Program-made: the position numbers and the translations under genes
Notes under the pieces: generated by a model
Seen by the model: the letters and a program-made list of their open reading frames with translations, nothing else
The model's database searches: none
Told to the model about the DNA's origin: nothing
Source: Pseudomonadota bacterium
Lineage (GTDB): Bacteria; Pseudomonadota; Alphaproteobacteria; Elsterales; Elsteraceae
Assembly (NCBI GenBank): GCA_016195115.1
Contig: JACQAI010000143.1
Coordinates: 1 to 12,655 of the forward strand
DNA length: 12,655 bases
Direction of reading: 5' to 3'
In this document: positions 6,799-12,655 of the stretch, piece after piece
How the letters are laid out: each line of letters begins with the position of its first letter
Position numbering within the stretch: the stretch's first letter is position 1

Positions 6799-7491
6799 AT
6801 GCCTCGCCCGAACATTCGCATCGTCTGTGCGACGCGCCAAAGCGCCGAGGCGTTCCACCGGGAAACCGCGCTGGGCAAATCGCTGGCCACCGCCTATCAG
6901 GGCCTGCCGTTTCTCGAGCTGGTGGTGTTCGCCGACAACGCGGCCGGGCTGCCGGCGCTCTACAACCGCGCGATCCGCGACGCCGCCGCCAAGCCTGCGG
7001 TGCTCGTGTTCGTTCACGACGACGTCCACCTGATCGACTACTACTGGCCCGACCGGCTCTATGCGGCTTTGATCGACTTCCCGATCGTCGGGCTGGTCGG
7101 CAATCGGGTGCGGCGGCCGCGCCAGCCGTCCTGGTGCTTCCAGGACGAGTGGTTCACCTGGGACAGCTTCGAGAACATGAGCGGCTTCATGGGTCACGGC
7201 GACGTGCTGCCCAACCGCCTCACGCGCTACGGCCTGGTCGGCGCCGAGTGCAAGTTGCTCGACGGCGTGTTCCTCGCCGCCGACAGCCGCACTTTGATCG
7301 AGCACGATCTCTATTTCGACGAAGCCTTCGACTTCCACTTCTACGATCTGGATTTCTGCCGCCAGGCGGAGCGCAAGGGCGTGCGCATGGCGACGGCGCC
7401 GATCTGCGCACTGCACGAGAGCATCGGCTATGCGCGCACCGCGGCGTGGACCGCGGCGTACGCGAAATACCTGGCCAAGTGGGGCGAGTGA
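6799..7491 (+). CDS. StrF-like family 2 glycosyltransferase
   Basis: The product has 230 residues. It is a compact GT-A fold resembling the StrF/Glyco_tranf_2_5 group: N-terminal strand NIRIVCATRQSAEAF (5-19), LPALYNRAI (51-59), the metal/nucleotide-sugar motif VFVHDDVHLI (70-79, HDD at 73-75), FPIVGLVGNR (94-103), LLDGVFLAADSRTL (153-166), the acceptor-side FDFHFYDLDFCRQAERKG (177-194) and ALHES (204-208). It probably transfers a sugar from a nucleotide-sugar donor in the cytoplasm; the donor and acceptor are unknown. The frame can be extended to TTG 6763, but that codon is part of a TTGACA hexamer, and ATG 6799 sits right before the conserved first strand. No Shine-Dalgarno precedes ATG 6799, so leaderless translation is possible. 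It is divergent from the CmcI-type gene and convergent with the TIGR04372-type gene (45 bp gap). Confidence 0.85.
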   Translation: MPRPNIRIVCATRQSAEAFHRETALGKSLATAYQGLPFLELVVFADNAAGLPALYNRAIRDAAAKPAVLVFVHDDVHLIDYYWPDRLYAALIDFPIVGLVGNRVRRPRQPSWCFQDEWFTWDSFENMSGFMGHGDVLPNRLTRYGLVGAECKLLDGVFLAADSRTLIEHDLYFDEAFDFHFYDLDFCRQAERKGVRMATAPICALHESIGYARTAAWTAAYAKYLAKWGE

Positions 7492-7536
7492 GCGCGGGAC
7501 CCCAGAGGCTTATGGCGCGTCGCGATCGCGTACGGG

Positions 7537-8730
7537 TCAGTCCGTCATGTACTTTCTGAGAAAGTCTCGGCCGATCCGCGACCCGGCTTTATAGGCGTAG
7601 TGACCTTCCCTGAACAGCGCTCTGAACCTTTGTTGCCGATCCTCGTCCTCCGGCGTGTATTCGGCGCGCGCCTCGACGCGCTCGATCATCTCGACGACCA
7701 AATCGCGGATTTCTTCGGGGCTCGCCTTTACGAGCGTGATGCCGCGTCTCTCGAACTCCTCGGTCAGCCTGAAGTTCGCCGTGCCGTGCGCCATGATTTC
7801 CTCGAACGCCGGCAAGCGACCGTCGGCGAAGCGGACACGCTGCGGGATCGCCACGTCGTTCACGCTGAACGCGTAGGCCGCCGCAAGCGGCGCCATGTTG
7901 ACGACGGCGGCCGGGCGCCCGAACATCGTCGCGATCGCGATCGGGCCGGAGGCGCATCCCAGGAAGAACCGGCACCGCGCGCCCAGGAAGACGTCCATCC
8001 TGGCGCTTTTCATCTCCGACCGCGCGTAGTCGACGACATTGGCGCGCGGCCGGATCGGCTTCATGGTTGCATCGCCCATGCGAATGCACCATCCGCCCCG
8101 TGCGGTGATTTCCTTGATCGCCAAGTCATAGTCCTCGACGTCCATGTTGCGGTAGGAGTGCCAGGCCTCGTCCGTAGGCGAGTAGCCGGGCTCGCGGGCG
8201 TGCACGCAGACGAACCAGGCATCCTTCGGCACGCCCAGCCGATGGAGCTGCGCTTCGCCGAAGCGCATGTCCCGGCGGCTCAGCCGAAACAGGGGCGCGC
8301 GCTGGCCCCACCGGGAATAGACGTCGTAGCAGGCGGCCGTCTTGTACATCGCGACGGCATAGGGATGGGTCCTGACCGTCGCCGAGACGTAGAGGCCTGC
8401 CAGCTTGAAGCAGTCCTGCAGGAACCGACCCCGGAAAATCCGCACGTACGTCGACAGGTAGGTCGCGACGGTGTCGTTGGCGAACCCGAGATCGGTTCGG
8501 ACCATAAAAATCTTACCCGGCAGCGTTCCGCGCAGGATCATGTCTTTGAGATAGCAATCCACCTCGACGCAGAGATGCCCGATCCGGTGCGGATTTGAGA
8601 CCTCGATGAGCCGCCAATCGAACAAGTGGATCGCCTTGACGACGACGTTCATGAGATGGCGATGGAGGATCAGGCGCCAATCGGAGACGCGCGTCGCCGC
8701 CAGCGCTCTACTCAAATACCGGCCGAGCAT
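7537..8730 (-). CDS. TIGR04372-family putative glycosyltransferase
   Basis: The product has 397 residues. The N-terminal 80 residues, including RIGHLCVEVDCYLKDM (49-64), lead to a GT-B-like core. Hallmarks as I recall them for TIGR04372 are WFVCVHAREPGY (172-183), HSYRNMDVEDYDLAI (191-205), GGWCIRMGD (212-220), VDYARSEMKSARMDVFLGA (233-251) and CRFFLGCASGP (253-263), then GRPAAVVNMAP (271-281). Family members lie in surface-polysaccharide and sugar-rich biosynthetic clusters; the enzymatic activity is predicted, not proven. ATG 8730 is chosen because a GGAGG...GGGGA tract immediately precedes it; the open frame runs 56 codons further but in unpatterned sequence. GC is lower than in flanking metabolic genes (about 57 % in a sampled line). 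It is divergent from the FkbM gene across 194 bp, so the two may share control and act on one glycan. Confidence 0.85.
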   Translation of the reverse strand: MLGRYLSRALAATRVSDWRLILHRHLMNVVVKAIHLFDWRLIEVSNPHRIGHLCVEVDCYLKDMILRGTLPGKIFMVRTDLGFANDTVATYLSTYVRIFRGRFLQDCFKLAGLYVSATVRTHPYAVAMYKTAACYDVYSRWGQRAPLFRLSRRDMRFGEAQLHRLGVPKDAWFVCVHAREPGYSPTDEAWHSYRNMDVEDYDLAIKEITARGGWCIRMGDATMKPIRPRANVVDYARSEMKSARMDVFLGARCRFFLGCASGPIAIATMFGRPAAVVNMAPLAAAYAFSVNDVAIPQRVRFADGRLPAFEEIMAHGTANFRLTEEFERRGITLVKASPEEIRDLVVEMIERVEARAEYTPEDEDRQQRFRALFREGHYAYKAGSRIGRDFLRKYMTD

Positions 8731-8734
8731 AATT

Positions 8735-8745
8735 TCCCCACCTCC
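8735..8745 (-). promoter_or_regulatory. Ribosome binding site of the TIGR04372-type gene
   Basis: On the minus strand GGAGG (8745-8741) and GGGGA (8739-8735) lie 10 and 4 nt before ATG 8730. Together they fix the start well inside the longest open frame. Confidence 0.65.
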
Positions 8746-8805
8746 GCCGGTGCGGTGCGTCCCATGGTTCGCGCCCGGCGCGAGCGAAGTTTCGCAGCCG
8801 CGACG

Positions 8806-8844
8806 GTCCGGCGATACTGTTGAAATTGTGTCAACCTTCCGGAC
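8806..8844. promoter_or_regulatory. Nested inverted repeats in a divergent intergenic region
   Basis: Outer arms GTCCGG (8806-8811) and CCGGAC (8839-8844) enclose inner arms GTTGA (8819-8823) and TCAAC (8831-8835). The two dyads have centres only 2 bp apart. The element is a candidate operator or hairpin between the divergent TIGR04372-type and FkbM genes. The inner right arm contains TTGACA on the minus strand (8834-8829), but no good -10 was found at normal spacing. Functional meaning is inferred. Confidence 0.35.
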
Positions 8845-8885
8845 GGCGGTGCCGCGACCGTCGGCCGTCACGCCCGCGTCAGGCC

Positions 8886-8897
8886 TGGAACGTTCCA
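8886..8897. promoter_or_regulatory. 12-bp perfect palindrome upstream of the FkbM gene
   Basis: TGGAACGTTCCA is perfectly self-complementary and lies 28 bp before the FkbM start codon, just ahead of its ribosome binding site. A few such palindromes are expected by chance in 12.6 kb; only its position makes it a candidate regulator site. Confidence 0.25.
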
Positions 8898-8911
8898 TCC
8901 CAGGGTCGCCA

Positions 8912-8916
8912 AAGGA
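8912..8916 (+). promoter_or_regulatory. Ribosome binding site of the FkbM gene
   Basis: AAGGA sits 8 nt before ATG 8925 and picks this start over the longest frame, which opens near 8820. Confidence 0.65.
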
Positions 8917-8924
8917 TATCGGTC

Positions 8925-10139
8925 ATGGCAGCAGAAACCGTCACGCCGCGCCTTGAACTGGCAGTGCACCATGTTGGCGGTCGCGGGGGAACCGGCCGCT
9001 TCCCTCTGCTTCCACAGTTTGCGCGCGATTTCGTCAACGTCCTCTATGAGGCGGACGAAAGTTGCATCCAAGAAATTGCCGACGACGATCCTGGGCAATA
9101 CGTCATTCCCAGATGCGTCTCCCACGTGTCGGCGCAAACTGAGTTCAACATATTGTACAACGCGTCGGCGAGCTCAGTGCATGACATAGATGCCAGATTT
9201 TTTCGCGACCTCCCATGGCTGGGGGAGGGCAGCATCGACTATGACCCGGCGGCTTGGTCGACGATCCGGCGCAGCGAGATGATGGGCATCACCCTGGATG
9301 ACATTCTCGAGCAGCAATATTCCGACGTCCCTGCACCCGATTTCCTGTCGCTCAACACCCAAGGGAATGAAGCGGACATTCTCCTGGGCGGCCGACGGAC
9401 ACTGTCGAAAAGCTGCATCGCCCTGCAGCTCGAGATTTCGCTCCGCCCGATATATCAGCAACAGTCGACGTTTGACCGGTTGGTTGCCGGTGCGTCCGAG
9501 CTTGGATTTGAGCTGGTCCGGCTGCTTCCTCACGGTGCTCGCGGGCAAGGATTCACCGCGCAAGATCGGGTGGTGCGCACGCCGATCGGCTTGCGCGGCG
9601 GCGGGGTCACCCTGCAAGCCGATGCGATCTTCTTCAAGGCCCCTGATGCCGTTCTGTCGGGCCACAAACATCCGATGAGAGATCTGGTGAAGGGAATATT
9701 CATCGGGTTCGTGCTGTCGTACTTTGACTACAGCTACGCTTGCGCGGAGACTTTTCTCAGGCTGGCTGACGCCTCACAGCGGTCGGCATTGGAGGGCGTC
9801 CGGGAACGCTACGCCTACATCGATTTCGCATTGTCCTACCTCGCTGAGATCGAGCGCTTTCCCCGAATCTATCCGGTCGTCTGGACCGACGTCTTCGGAC
9901 CGGGCTCGGACAAGCCGCGCGCGCCCGAGGAGATCAAGGATCGATATTTCAAAGCCAACGATGAAGCGGATTTCATGGCCGGGTTGGAGATGTTGACCGA
10001 TCGCGACTACATCCTGACGGAGCGGCTCGCGGCCCGCTTTGGTCTCAGACAACAGGCGGAGCTCCTGAAGAGCACGCGGCTCGCGTCCGTCTGGGACACC
10101 CTCAAGCGCTTGGGGCTGGCGAGCAGCGTCCGCGCATAG
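8925..10139 (+). CDS. FkbM-family methyltransferase with long C-terminal extension
   Basis: The product has 404 residues. The FkbM (Methyltransf_21) domain spans about 10-240. VHHVGGRGG (14-22) with YEAD (41-44) forms the SAM-binding start, FNILYNASASSVHDID (74-89) is the typical central segment, and TLDDILEQ (123-130) leads to DFLSLNTQGNEADIL (139-153), LQLEISLRPIYQQQSTFDRL (167-186) and LGFELVRL (193-200). In the NTQG motif Asn143 or Asn144-type variation replaces the more usual Asp; such variants occur in the family. FkbM enzymes O-methylate sugars or polyketides. Residues about 245-404 form a mostly helical extension that I do not recognise; part of it (254-275) is hydrophobic and aromatic but not a clear membrane helix. 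The extension carries aromatic-rich SYFDYSYACAETFL and a repeated DY/RDY pattern. Sampled lines are 52-57 % GC, the lowest in the window, suggesting transfer. The start is set by AAGGA upstream. Confidence 0.83.
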   Translation: MAAETVTPRLELAVHHVGGRGGTGRFPLLPQFARDFVNVLYEADESCIQEIADDDPGQYVIPRCVSHVSAQTEFNILYNASASSVHDIDARFFRDLPWLGEGSIDYDPAAWSTIRRSEMMGITLDDILEQQYSDVPAPDFLSLNTQGNEADILLGGRRTLSKSCIALQLEISLRPIYQQQSTFDRLVAGASELGFELVRLLPHGARGQGFTAQDRVVRTPIGLRGGGVTLQADAIFFKAPDAVLSGHKHPMRDLVKGIFIGFVLSYFDYSYACAETFLRLADASQRSALEGVRERYAYIDFALSYLAEIERFPRIYPVVWTDVFGPGSDKPRAPEEIKDRYFKANDEADFMAGLEMLTDRDYILTERLAARFGLRQQAELLKSTRLASVWDTLKRLGLASSVRA

Positions 10140-10170
10140 CCCCTGGGGAAACCCGGCGCAGGCCCAGCGG

Positions 10171-10199
10171 TTGACGCCCGCCGGCCATGATTCCAGGAT
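10171..10199 (+). promoter_or_regulatory. Possible promoter of the aldolase-hutI-like-M20 operon
   Basis: TTGACG (10171-10176, 5/6 match to -35) lies in the 87 bp gap upstream of the class II aldolase gene. The hexamer at 17 bp spacing, CAGGAT (10194-10199), matches the -10 consensus at only 3/6. The call is tentative but sits where an operon promoter is needed. Confidence 0.3.
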
Positions 10200-10226
10200 A
10201 GGTAGTCCCCGATTCGGAGAGCGCCC

Positions 10227-10991
10227 ATGCCGTCGGTCACCAAGATGAAGCCCCGCAAGAAGATTCCCGCCGCCGAGTGGGAGGCGCGGGTCGACCTTGC
10301 CGCCTGCTACCGGCTGGTCGCCCAGTACGGCATGACCGACCTCGCGCTGACGCATATCTCGGCGCGCGTGCCCGGCCATGCCGACCACTTCCTGCTCAAT
10401 CCGTACGGCCTGCTGTTCGACGAGATCACGGCCTCGAGCCTGGTCAAGATCGATCTTGACGGCAGTGTCGTCGAGGAGAGCGACTTCGAGGTCAACCGCG
10501 CCGGTTACGTCATCCACAGCGCGATCCTGGCGGCGCGGCCCGACGTCAGCTGCGTGCTGCACACCCACACGATCGCCGGCATGGCGGTATCGGCCCAGGC
10601 CGAGGGCCTGCTGCCGCTCGCCCAGTGCTCGATGCGCTTCCACAACCGGCTGGCCTACCATGACTTCGAGGGCATCTCGCTCGACACCGACGAGCGCTCG
10701 CGCCTGCAGGCGTCGCTCGGCGACAAGTACGCCATGATGCTGCGCAACCATGGCCTGCTGGTCGCCGGCCGCTCGGTCCAGGAGGCCTGGAGCCTGAACT
10801 GGAGCCTCGAGCGCGCCTGCCAGGTGCAGGTCGCGGCGCAGGGCAGCAGCACCAAGGTGGTTCCGGCGCCTGCCGAAGTCGCCGAGCACACCGCGCAGCA
10901 GATGTGGCGCGGCAACGATCTCGCCGGCAAGCGTGAATGGCCGTCGCTGCTGCGCCAGCTCGACAAGGTCGATCCGTCGTATCGCGAGTAG
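10227..10991 (+). CDS. Adducin-like class II aldolase/decarboxylase family protein
   Basis: The product has 254 residues, normal for the family. The class II aldolase/adducin fold shows ACYRLVAQYGMTDLALTHIS (26-45), FLLNPYGLLFDEITASSLVK (55-74), NRAGYVIHSAI (90-100), the zinc-site VLHTHTIAGMA (110-120; His112 and His114) and MLRNHGLLVAGRS (171-183; His175). The three zinc-ligand histidines are present. Fuculose-1-phosphate-type aldolases carry a catalytic Glu four residues before the helix His; by my alignment Gly93 is found there. That places the protein in the adducin-like subgroup, whose substrates are mostly unknown and which includes decarboxylase-like members. GGAG lies 7 nt before ATG 10227. 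It heads an operon with the HutI homologue 25 bp downstream, so it probably acts in the same catabolic route. Confidence 0.88.
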   Translation: MPSVTKMKPRKKIPAAEWEARVDLAACYRLVAQYGMTDLALTHISARVPGHADHFLLNPYGLLFDEITASSLVKIDLDGSVVEESDFEVNRAGYVIHSAILAARPDVSCVLHTHTIAGMAVSAQAEGLLPLAQCSMRFHNRLAYHDFEGISLDTDERSRLQASLGDKYAMMLRNHGLLVAGRSVQEAWSLNWSLERACQVQVAAQGSSTKVVPAPAEVAEHTAQQMWRGNDLAGKREWPSLLRQLDKVDPSYRE

Positions 10992-11016
10992 CGCTCTCGC
11001 CCGGAGAGGGATGACG

Positions 11017-12273
11017 ATGTGGGACGCCCTCTTCATCAACGCCCGGCTCGCCACCATGGCGGACGCGGGCTATGGGCTGATCGACGACGGCGCGGTCGCG
11101 GTCAAGGACGGACGCATCGTCTGGCTGGGCGCCATGGCGGCGTTGCCGGCGCCGGCCGCCGAGCTCGCCGCGGTCGTCCATGACGAGGCCGGACGGCTGC
11201 TGACCCCCGGGCTGGTCGACGCCCACACCCACATCGTCCACGCCGGCGAGCGTTGCAGCGATTTCGTGCTGCGCAACGGCGGCGCCGGGCGCAACGAGAT
11301 CGCCGCCGCCGGCGGCGGCGTGCGCGGCACGATGTATCAGACCCGTGCGACGTCCGACGAGGCGCTCTACGAGCAGACCGCGCGCCGGGTGCGCGAGCTG
11401 ATCGCGCACGGCGTCACGACCTTCGAGAGCAAGTCGGGTTACGGCCTCGATTTCGAGACCGAGCTGCGCATCATGCGGGTGTCGCGCGAGCTCGGCCGGC
11501 GCCTGCCCGTCACCGTCAGGTCGACCTTCCTGGGCGCCCACGGCGTCGGACCCGAGTACGACGGCCGGCCCGACGACTACGTGGCGTTCCTCGCCCGCAC
11601 CGTGCTGCCGGCGGCGGTCCAGCAGGACCTGGTCGACGCGGTCGACGGCTTCTGCGACCGCCTCGGCTTCAACCACGCGCAGATCGGCGTGCTGTTCGAC
11701 GCCGCCACGGCCTTCGGTTTGCCCGTCAAGCTGCACGCCGACCAGTACAACGAGTTCGGCGCCGGCGCGGTGGTCGCCAAGTACAAGGGGTTGTCGGCCG
11801 ATCACCTCGAATATGCCTCGGAGGCGACGGTGCGTGCGATGGCCGAGGCCGACACGGTCGCCGGCCTGCTGCCCGGCGCCAACTGGACCTTGCTCGAGAC
11901 CGCGCGTCCGCCGGTCGAGCTGTTCCGCCGCTACGGCCTCTCCATGATGGTCGCGACCAACAACAACCCGAGCTCGTCGCCGACCTGCTCGCCGACCATG
12001 ATGATGAACATGGCGACCCACATGTTCCGCATCACGCCCGAGGAGGCGCTGCTCGGCTTCACGCGCGTCGGCGCCAAAGCGCTCGGCCTCGCCGCCGACC
12101 GCGGCACGCTCGAGCGCGGCAAGGTCGCCGACTTCGCGGTCTGGAACGTCGCGCATCCCGCCGAGCTGTCCTATCGCATCGCGGTCAATCCCTGCCGCCG
12201 CGTCGTCAAGGACGGCGCGGTGATCTACGACGCGCCGCCGCTGCACATCGCCGAGCGCGCGGGCCGCGCGTGA
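11017..12273 (+). CDS. Imidazolonepropionase (HutI)-family amidohydrolase with altered metal site
   Basis: The 418 residues compare with about 400-410 for HutI. Amidohydrolase-superfamily motifs run in order: LTPGLVDAHTHIVHAGER with metal ligands His70/His72, FESKSGYGLDFETEL with Lys139, STFLGAHGVGPEYDGR, LPVKLHADQY with His240, LSADHLEY with His263, VATNNNPSSSP (312-322), and the C-terminal beta-sandwich GKVADFAVWN...VVKDG. HutI cleaves 4-imidazolone-5-propionate to N-formimino-glutamate in histidine degradation. Here the family's ATD-NPG(T/S)SP is changed to ATNNNPSSSP, so Asn315 replaces the conserved metal-site Asp. The usual Phe/Tyr-rich LPGA--F-RET loop reads LLPGANWTLLET (Asn289, Trp290). 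Substrate or activity may therefore differ from HutI, and no symbol is assigned. ATG 11017 is preferred to ATG 11011 because GAGG lies 7 nt before it but only 1 nt before 11011. The stop overlaps the next start. Confidence 0.82.
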   Translation: MWDALFINARLATMADAGYGLIDDGAVAVKDGRIVWLGAMAALPAPAAELAAVVHDEAGRLLTPGLVDAHTHIVHAGERCSDFVLRNGGAGRNEIAAAGGGVRGTMYQTRATSDEALYEQTARRVRELIAHGVTTFESKSGYGLDFETELRIMRVSRELGRRLPVTVRSTFLGAHGVGPEYDGRPDDYVAFLARTVLPAAVQQDLVDAVDGFCDRLGFNHAQIGVLFDAATAFGLPVKLHADQYNEFGAGAVVAKYKGLSADHLEYASEATVRAMAEADTVAGLLPGANWTLLETARPPVELFRRYGLSMMVATNNNPSSSPTCSPTMMMNMATHMFRITPEEALLGFTRVGAKALGLAADRGTLERGKVADFAVWNVAHPAELSYRIAVNPCRRVVKDGAVIYDAPPLHIAERAGRA

Positions 12274-12655
12274 ACGACGCGCGCGCGGAGCTTCTCGGCC
12301 TGCTCGATGCCGAGCGCAACCGCGCGATCGACTTCCTGCGGGGCTTCGCGCGCATCGACACCTCGAATCCGCCGGGCGACACGCGCGCCGGCGCCGACTA
12401 CATCCGGCGCTTCCTCGACGCCGCGGGCCTGCCCTACCGCGTGATCGCACCGCAAGCCGACAAGCCCAACCTGTTGGGCAGCTTCGCCGGCGCGGCGGCC
12501 GGGCGCCACCTGGTGCTCAATGGCCATATCGACGTGTTCCCGGCCGGCGAGCGCGCGCGCTGGTCGCGCGACCCCTGGAGCGGCGAGATCGTCGATGACG
12601 TCCCTGGGGGCGCGGTGTGGGGCCGCGGCACCGTCGACATGAAATGCGGCACCAC
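12270..12655 (+). CDS. M20-family metallopeptidase/deacylase, 3'-truncated by window edge
   Basis: The frame opens with GTG 12270, whose TG belongs to the TGA stop of the HutI-like gene (4-bp overlap), and stays open to the end: 128 codons plus two bases. It opens with a helical segment, FLRGFARIDTSNPPGDTRAG (22-41), typical of the ArgE/DapE/ACY1/CPG2 group. It continues with the first metal motif LNGHIDVFPAGE (83-94; His86, Asp88) and the second metal-site motif GRGTVDMKCG (118-127; Asp123). The remaining ligands and the dimerisation domain lie beyond the window. M20 enzymes are di-zinc hydrolases of N-acyl amino acids, dipeptides or carbamoyl/formyl amides. In this operon it may remove an N-acyl group from a ring-opened product of the HutI-like enzyme; that is inference. 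The exact subfamily cannot be assigned from this fragment. Confidence 0.9.
   Translation, partial: MNDARAELLGLLDAERNRAIDFLRGFARIDTSNPPGDTRAGADYIRRFLDAAGLPYRVIAPQADKPNLLGSFAGAAAGRHLVLNGHIDVFPAGERARWSRDPWSGEIVDDVPGGAVWGRGTVDMKCGT

Noticed and set aside
7521..7530. CGCGATCGCG palindrome in the gap between the convergent glycosyltransferase genes, resembling the cyanobacterial HIP1 octamer
   Set aside because: It is a single copy in a GC-rich non-cyanobacterial context, with no T-tract or flanking stem to make a terminator; chance is sufficient.
9774..11057. A 427-codon minus-strand open frame opposite FkbM and the class II aldolase
   Set aside because: It spans two convincing plus-strand genes and their promoter gap, has no ribosome binding site of note and shows no domain pattern.
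11017..12273. Calling the gene hutI outright as part of a histidine-degradation operon
   Set aside because: The metal-site Asp is replaced by Asn, several pocket residues differ, and no other hut gene is visible; family membership is safe but function is not.
10546..12450. A 634-codon open frame on the minus strand, opposite the aldolase, HutI-like and M20 genes
   Set aside because: It is Arg/Ala/Gly-rich without recognisable motifs, and lies antisense to three genes with clear family signatures. Long antisense frames are expected at this GC content.

Overview
The window reads as chromosomal DNA of a GC-rich (roughly 65-70 %) Gram-negative bacterium, most likely an alphaproteobacterium. The grounds are a TonB-dependent outer-membrane receptor, tightly packed genes and the overall protein repertoire. 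A Reyranella- or Rhodospirillales-like host is only an impression. There are twelve protein genes: ten complete and one cut at each end. I saw no tRNA, rRNA, transposase, IS end, CRISPR array or origin. No gene-free stretch exceeds 300 bp; the longest is 194 bp.

Left part (1-5882). The 3' portion of a TonB-dependent receptor runs rightward and converges, 22 bp apart, on a leftward run of five close-set genes. In transcription order these are a DUF169 protein, an isocitrate-lyase/PEP-mutase superfamily lyase with the KKCGH motif, a LemA-type lipoprotein, a YgcG-type TPM-domain protein and a second TPM protein whose domain is interrupted by a membrane hairpin. The last three form the known LemA/TPM envelope module. 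The first two look like a small metabolic pair.

Middle (6011-10139). This is a glycan/small-molecule decoration region made of two divergent pairs: a CmcI-type methyltransferase (GTG start) against a StrF-like glycosyltransferase, then a TIGR04372-type glycosyltransferase against an FkbM methyltransferase with an uncharacterised C-terminal extension of about 160 residues. The second pair has visibly lower GC (about 52-57 % in sampled lines against 67-78 % in hutI), which suggests separate acquisition. The 194 bp between its two genes holds inverted repeats.

Right part (10227-12655). A rightward operon encodes an adducin-like class II aldolase, a HutI (imidazolonepropionase)-family amidohydrolase and an M20 metallopeptidase/deacylase cut by the window end. 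The HutI homologue has Asn where the family has its conserved metal-site Asp, and several other pocket residues differ. No other histidine-utilisation gene is visible, so this may be a catabolic pathway for a different compound rather than histidine degradation.

The points most worth a second look are the altered HutI active site with its non-hut operon, the DUF169-lyase pair, and the low-GC TIGR04372/FkbM pair. All functional statements come from motif recognition by eye; no database search was run.
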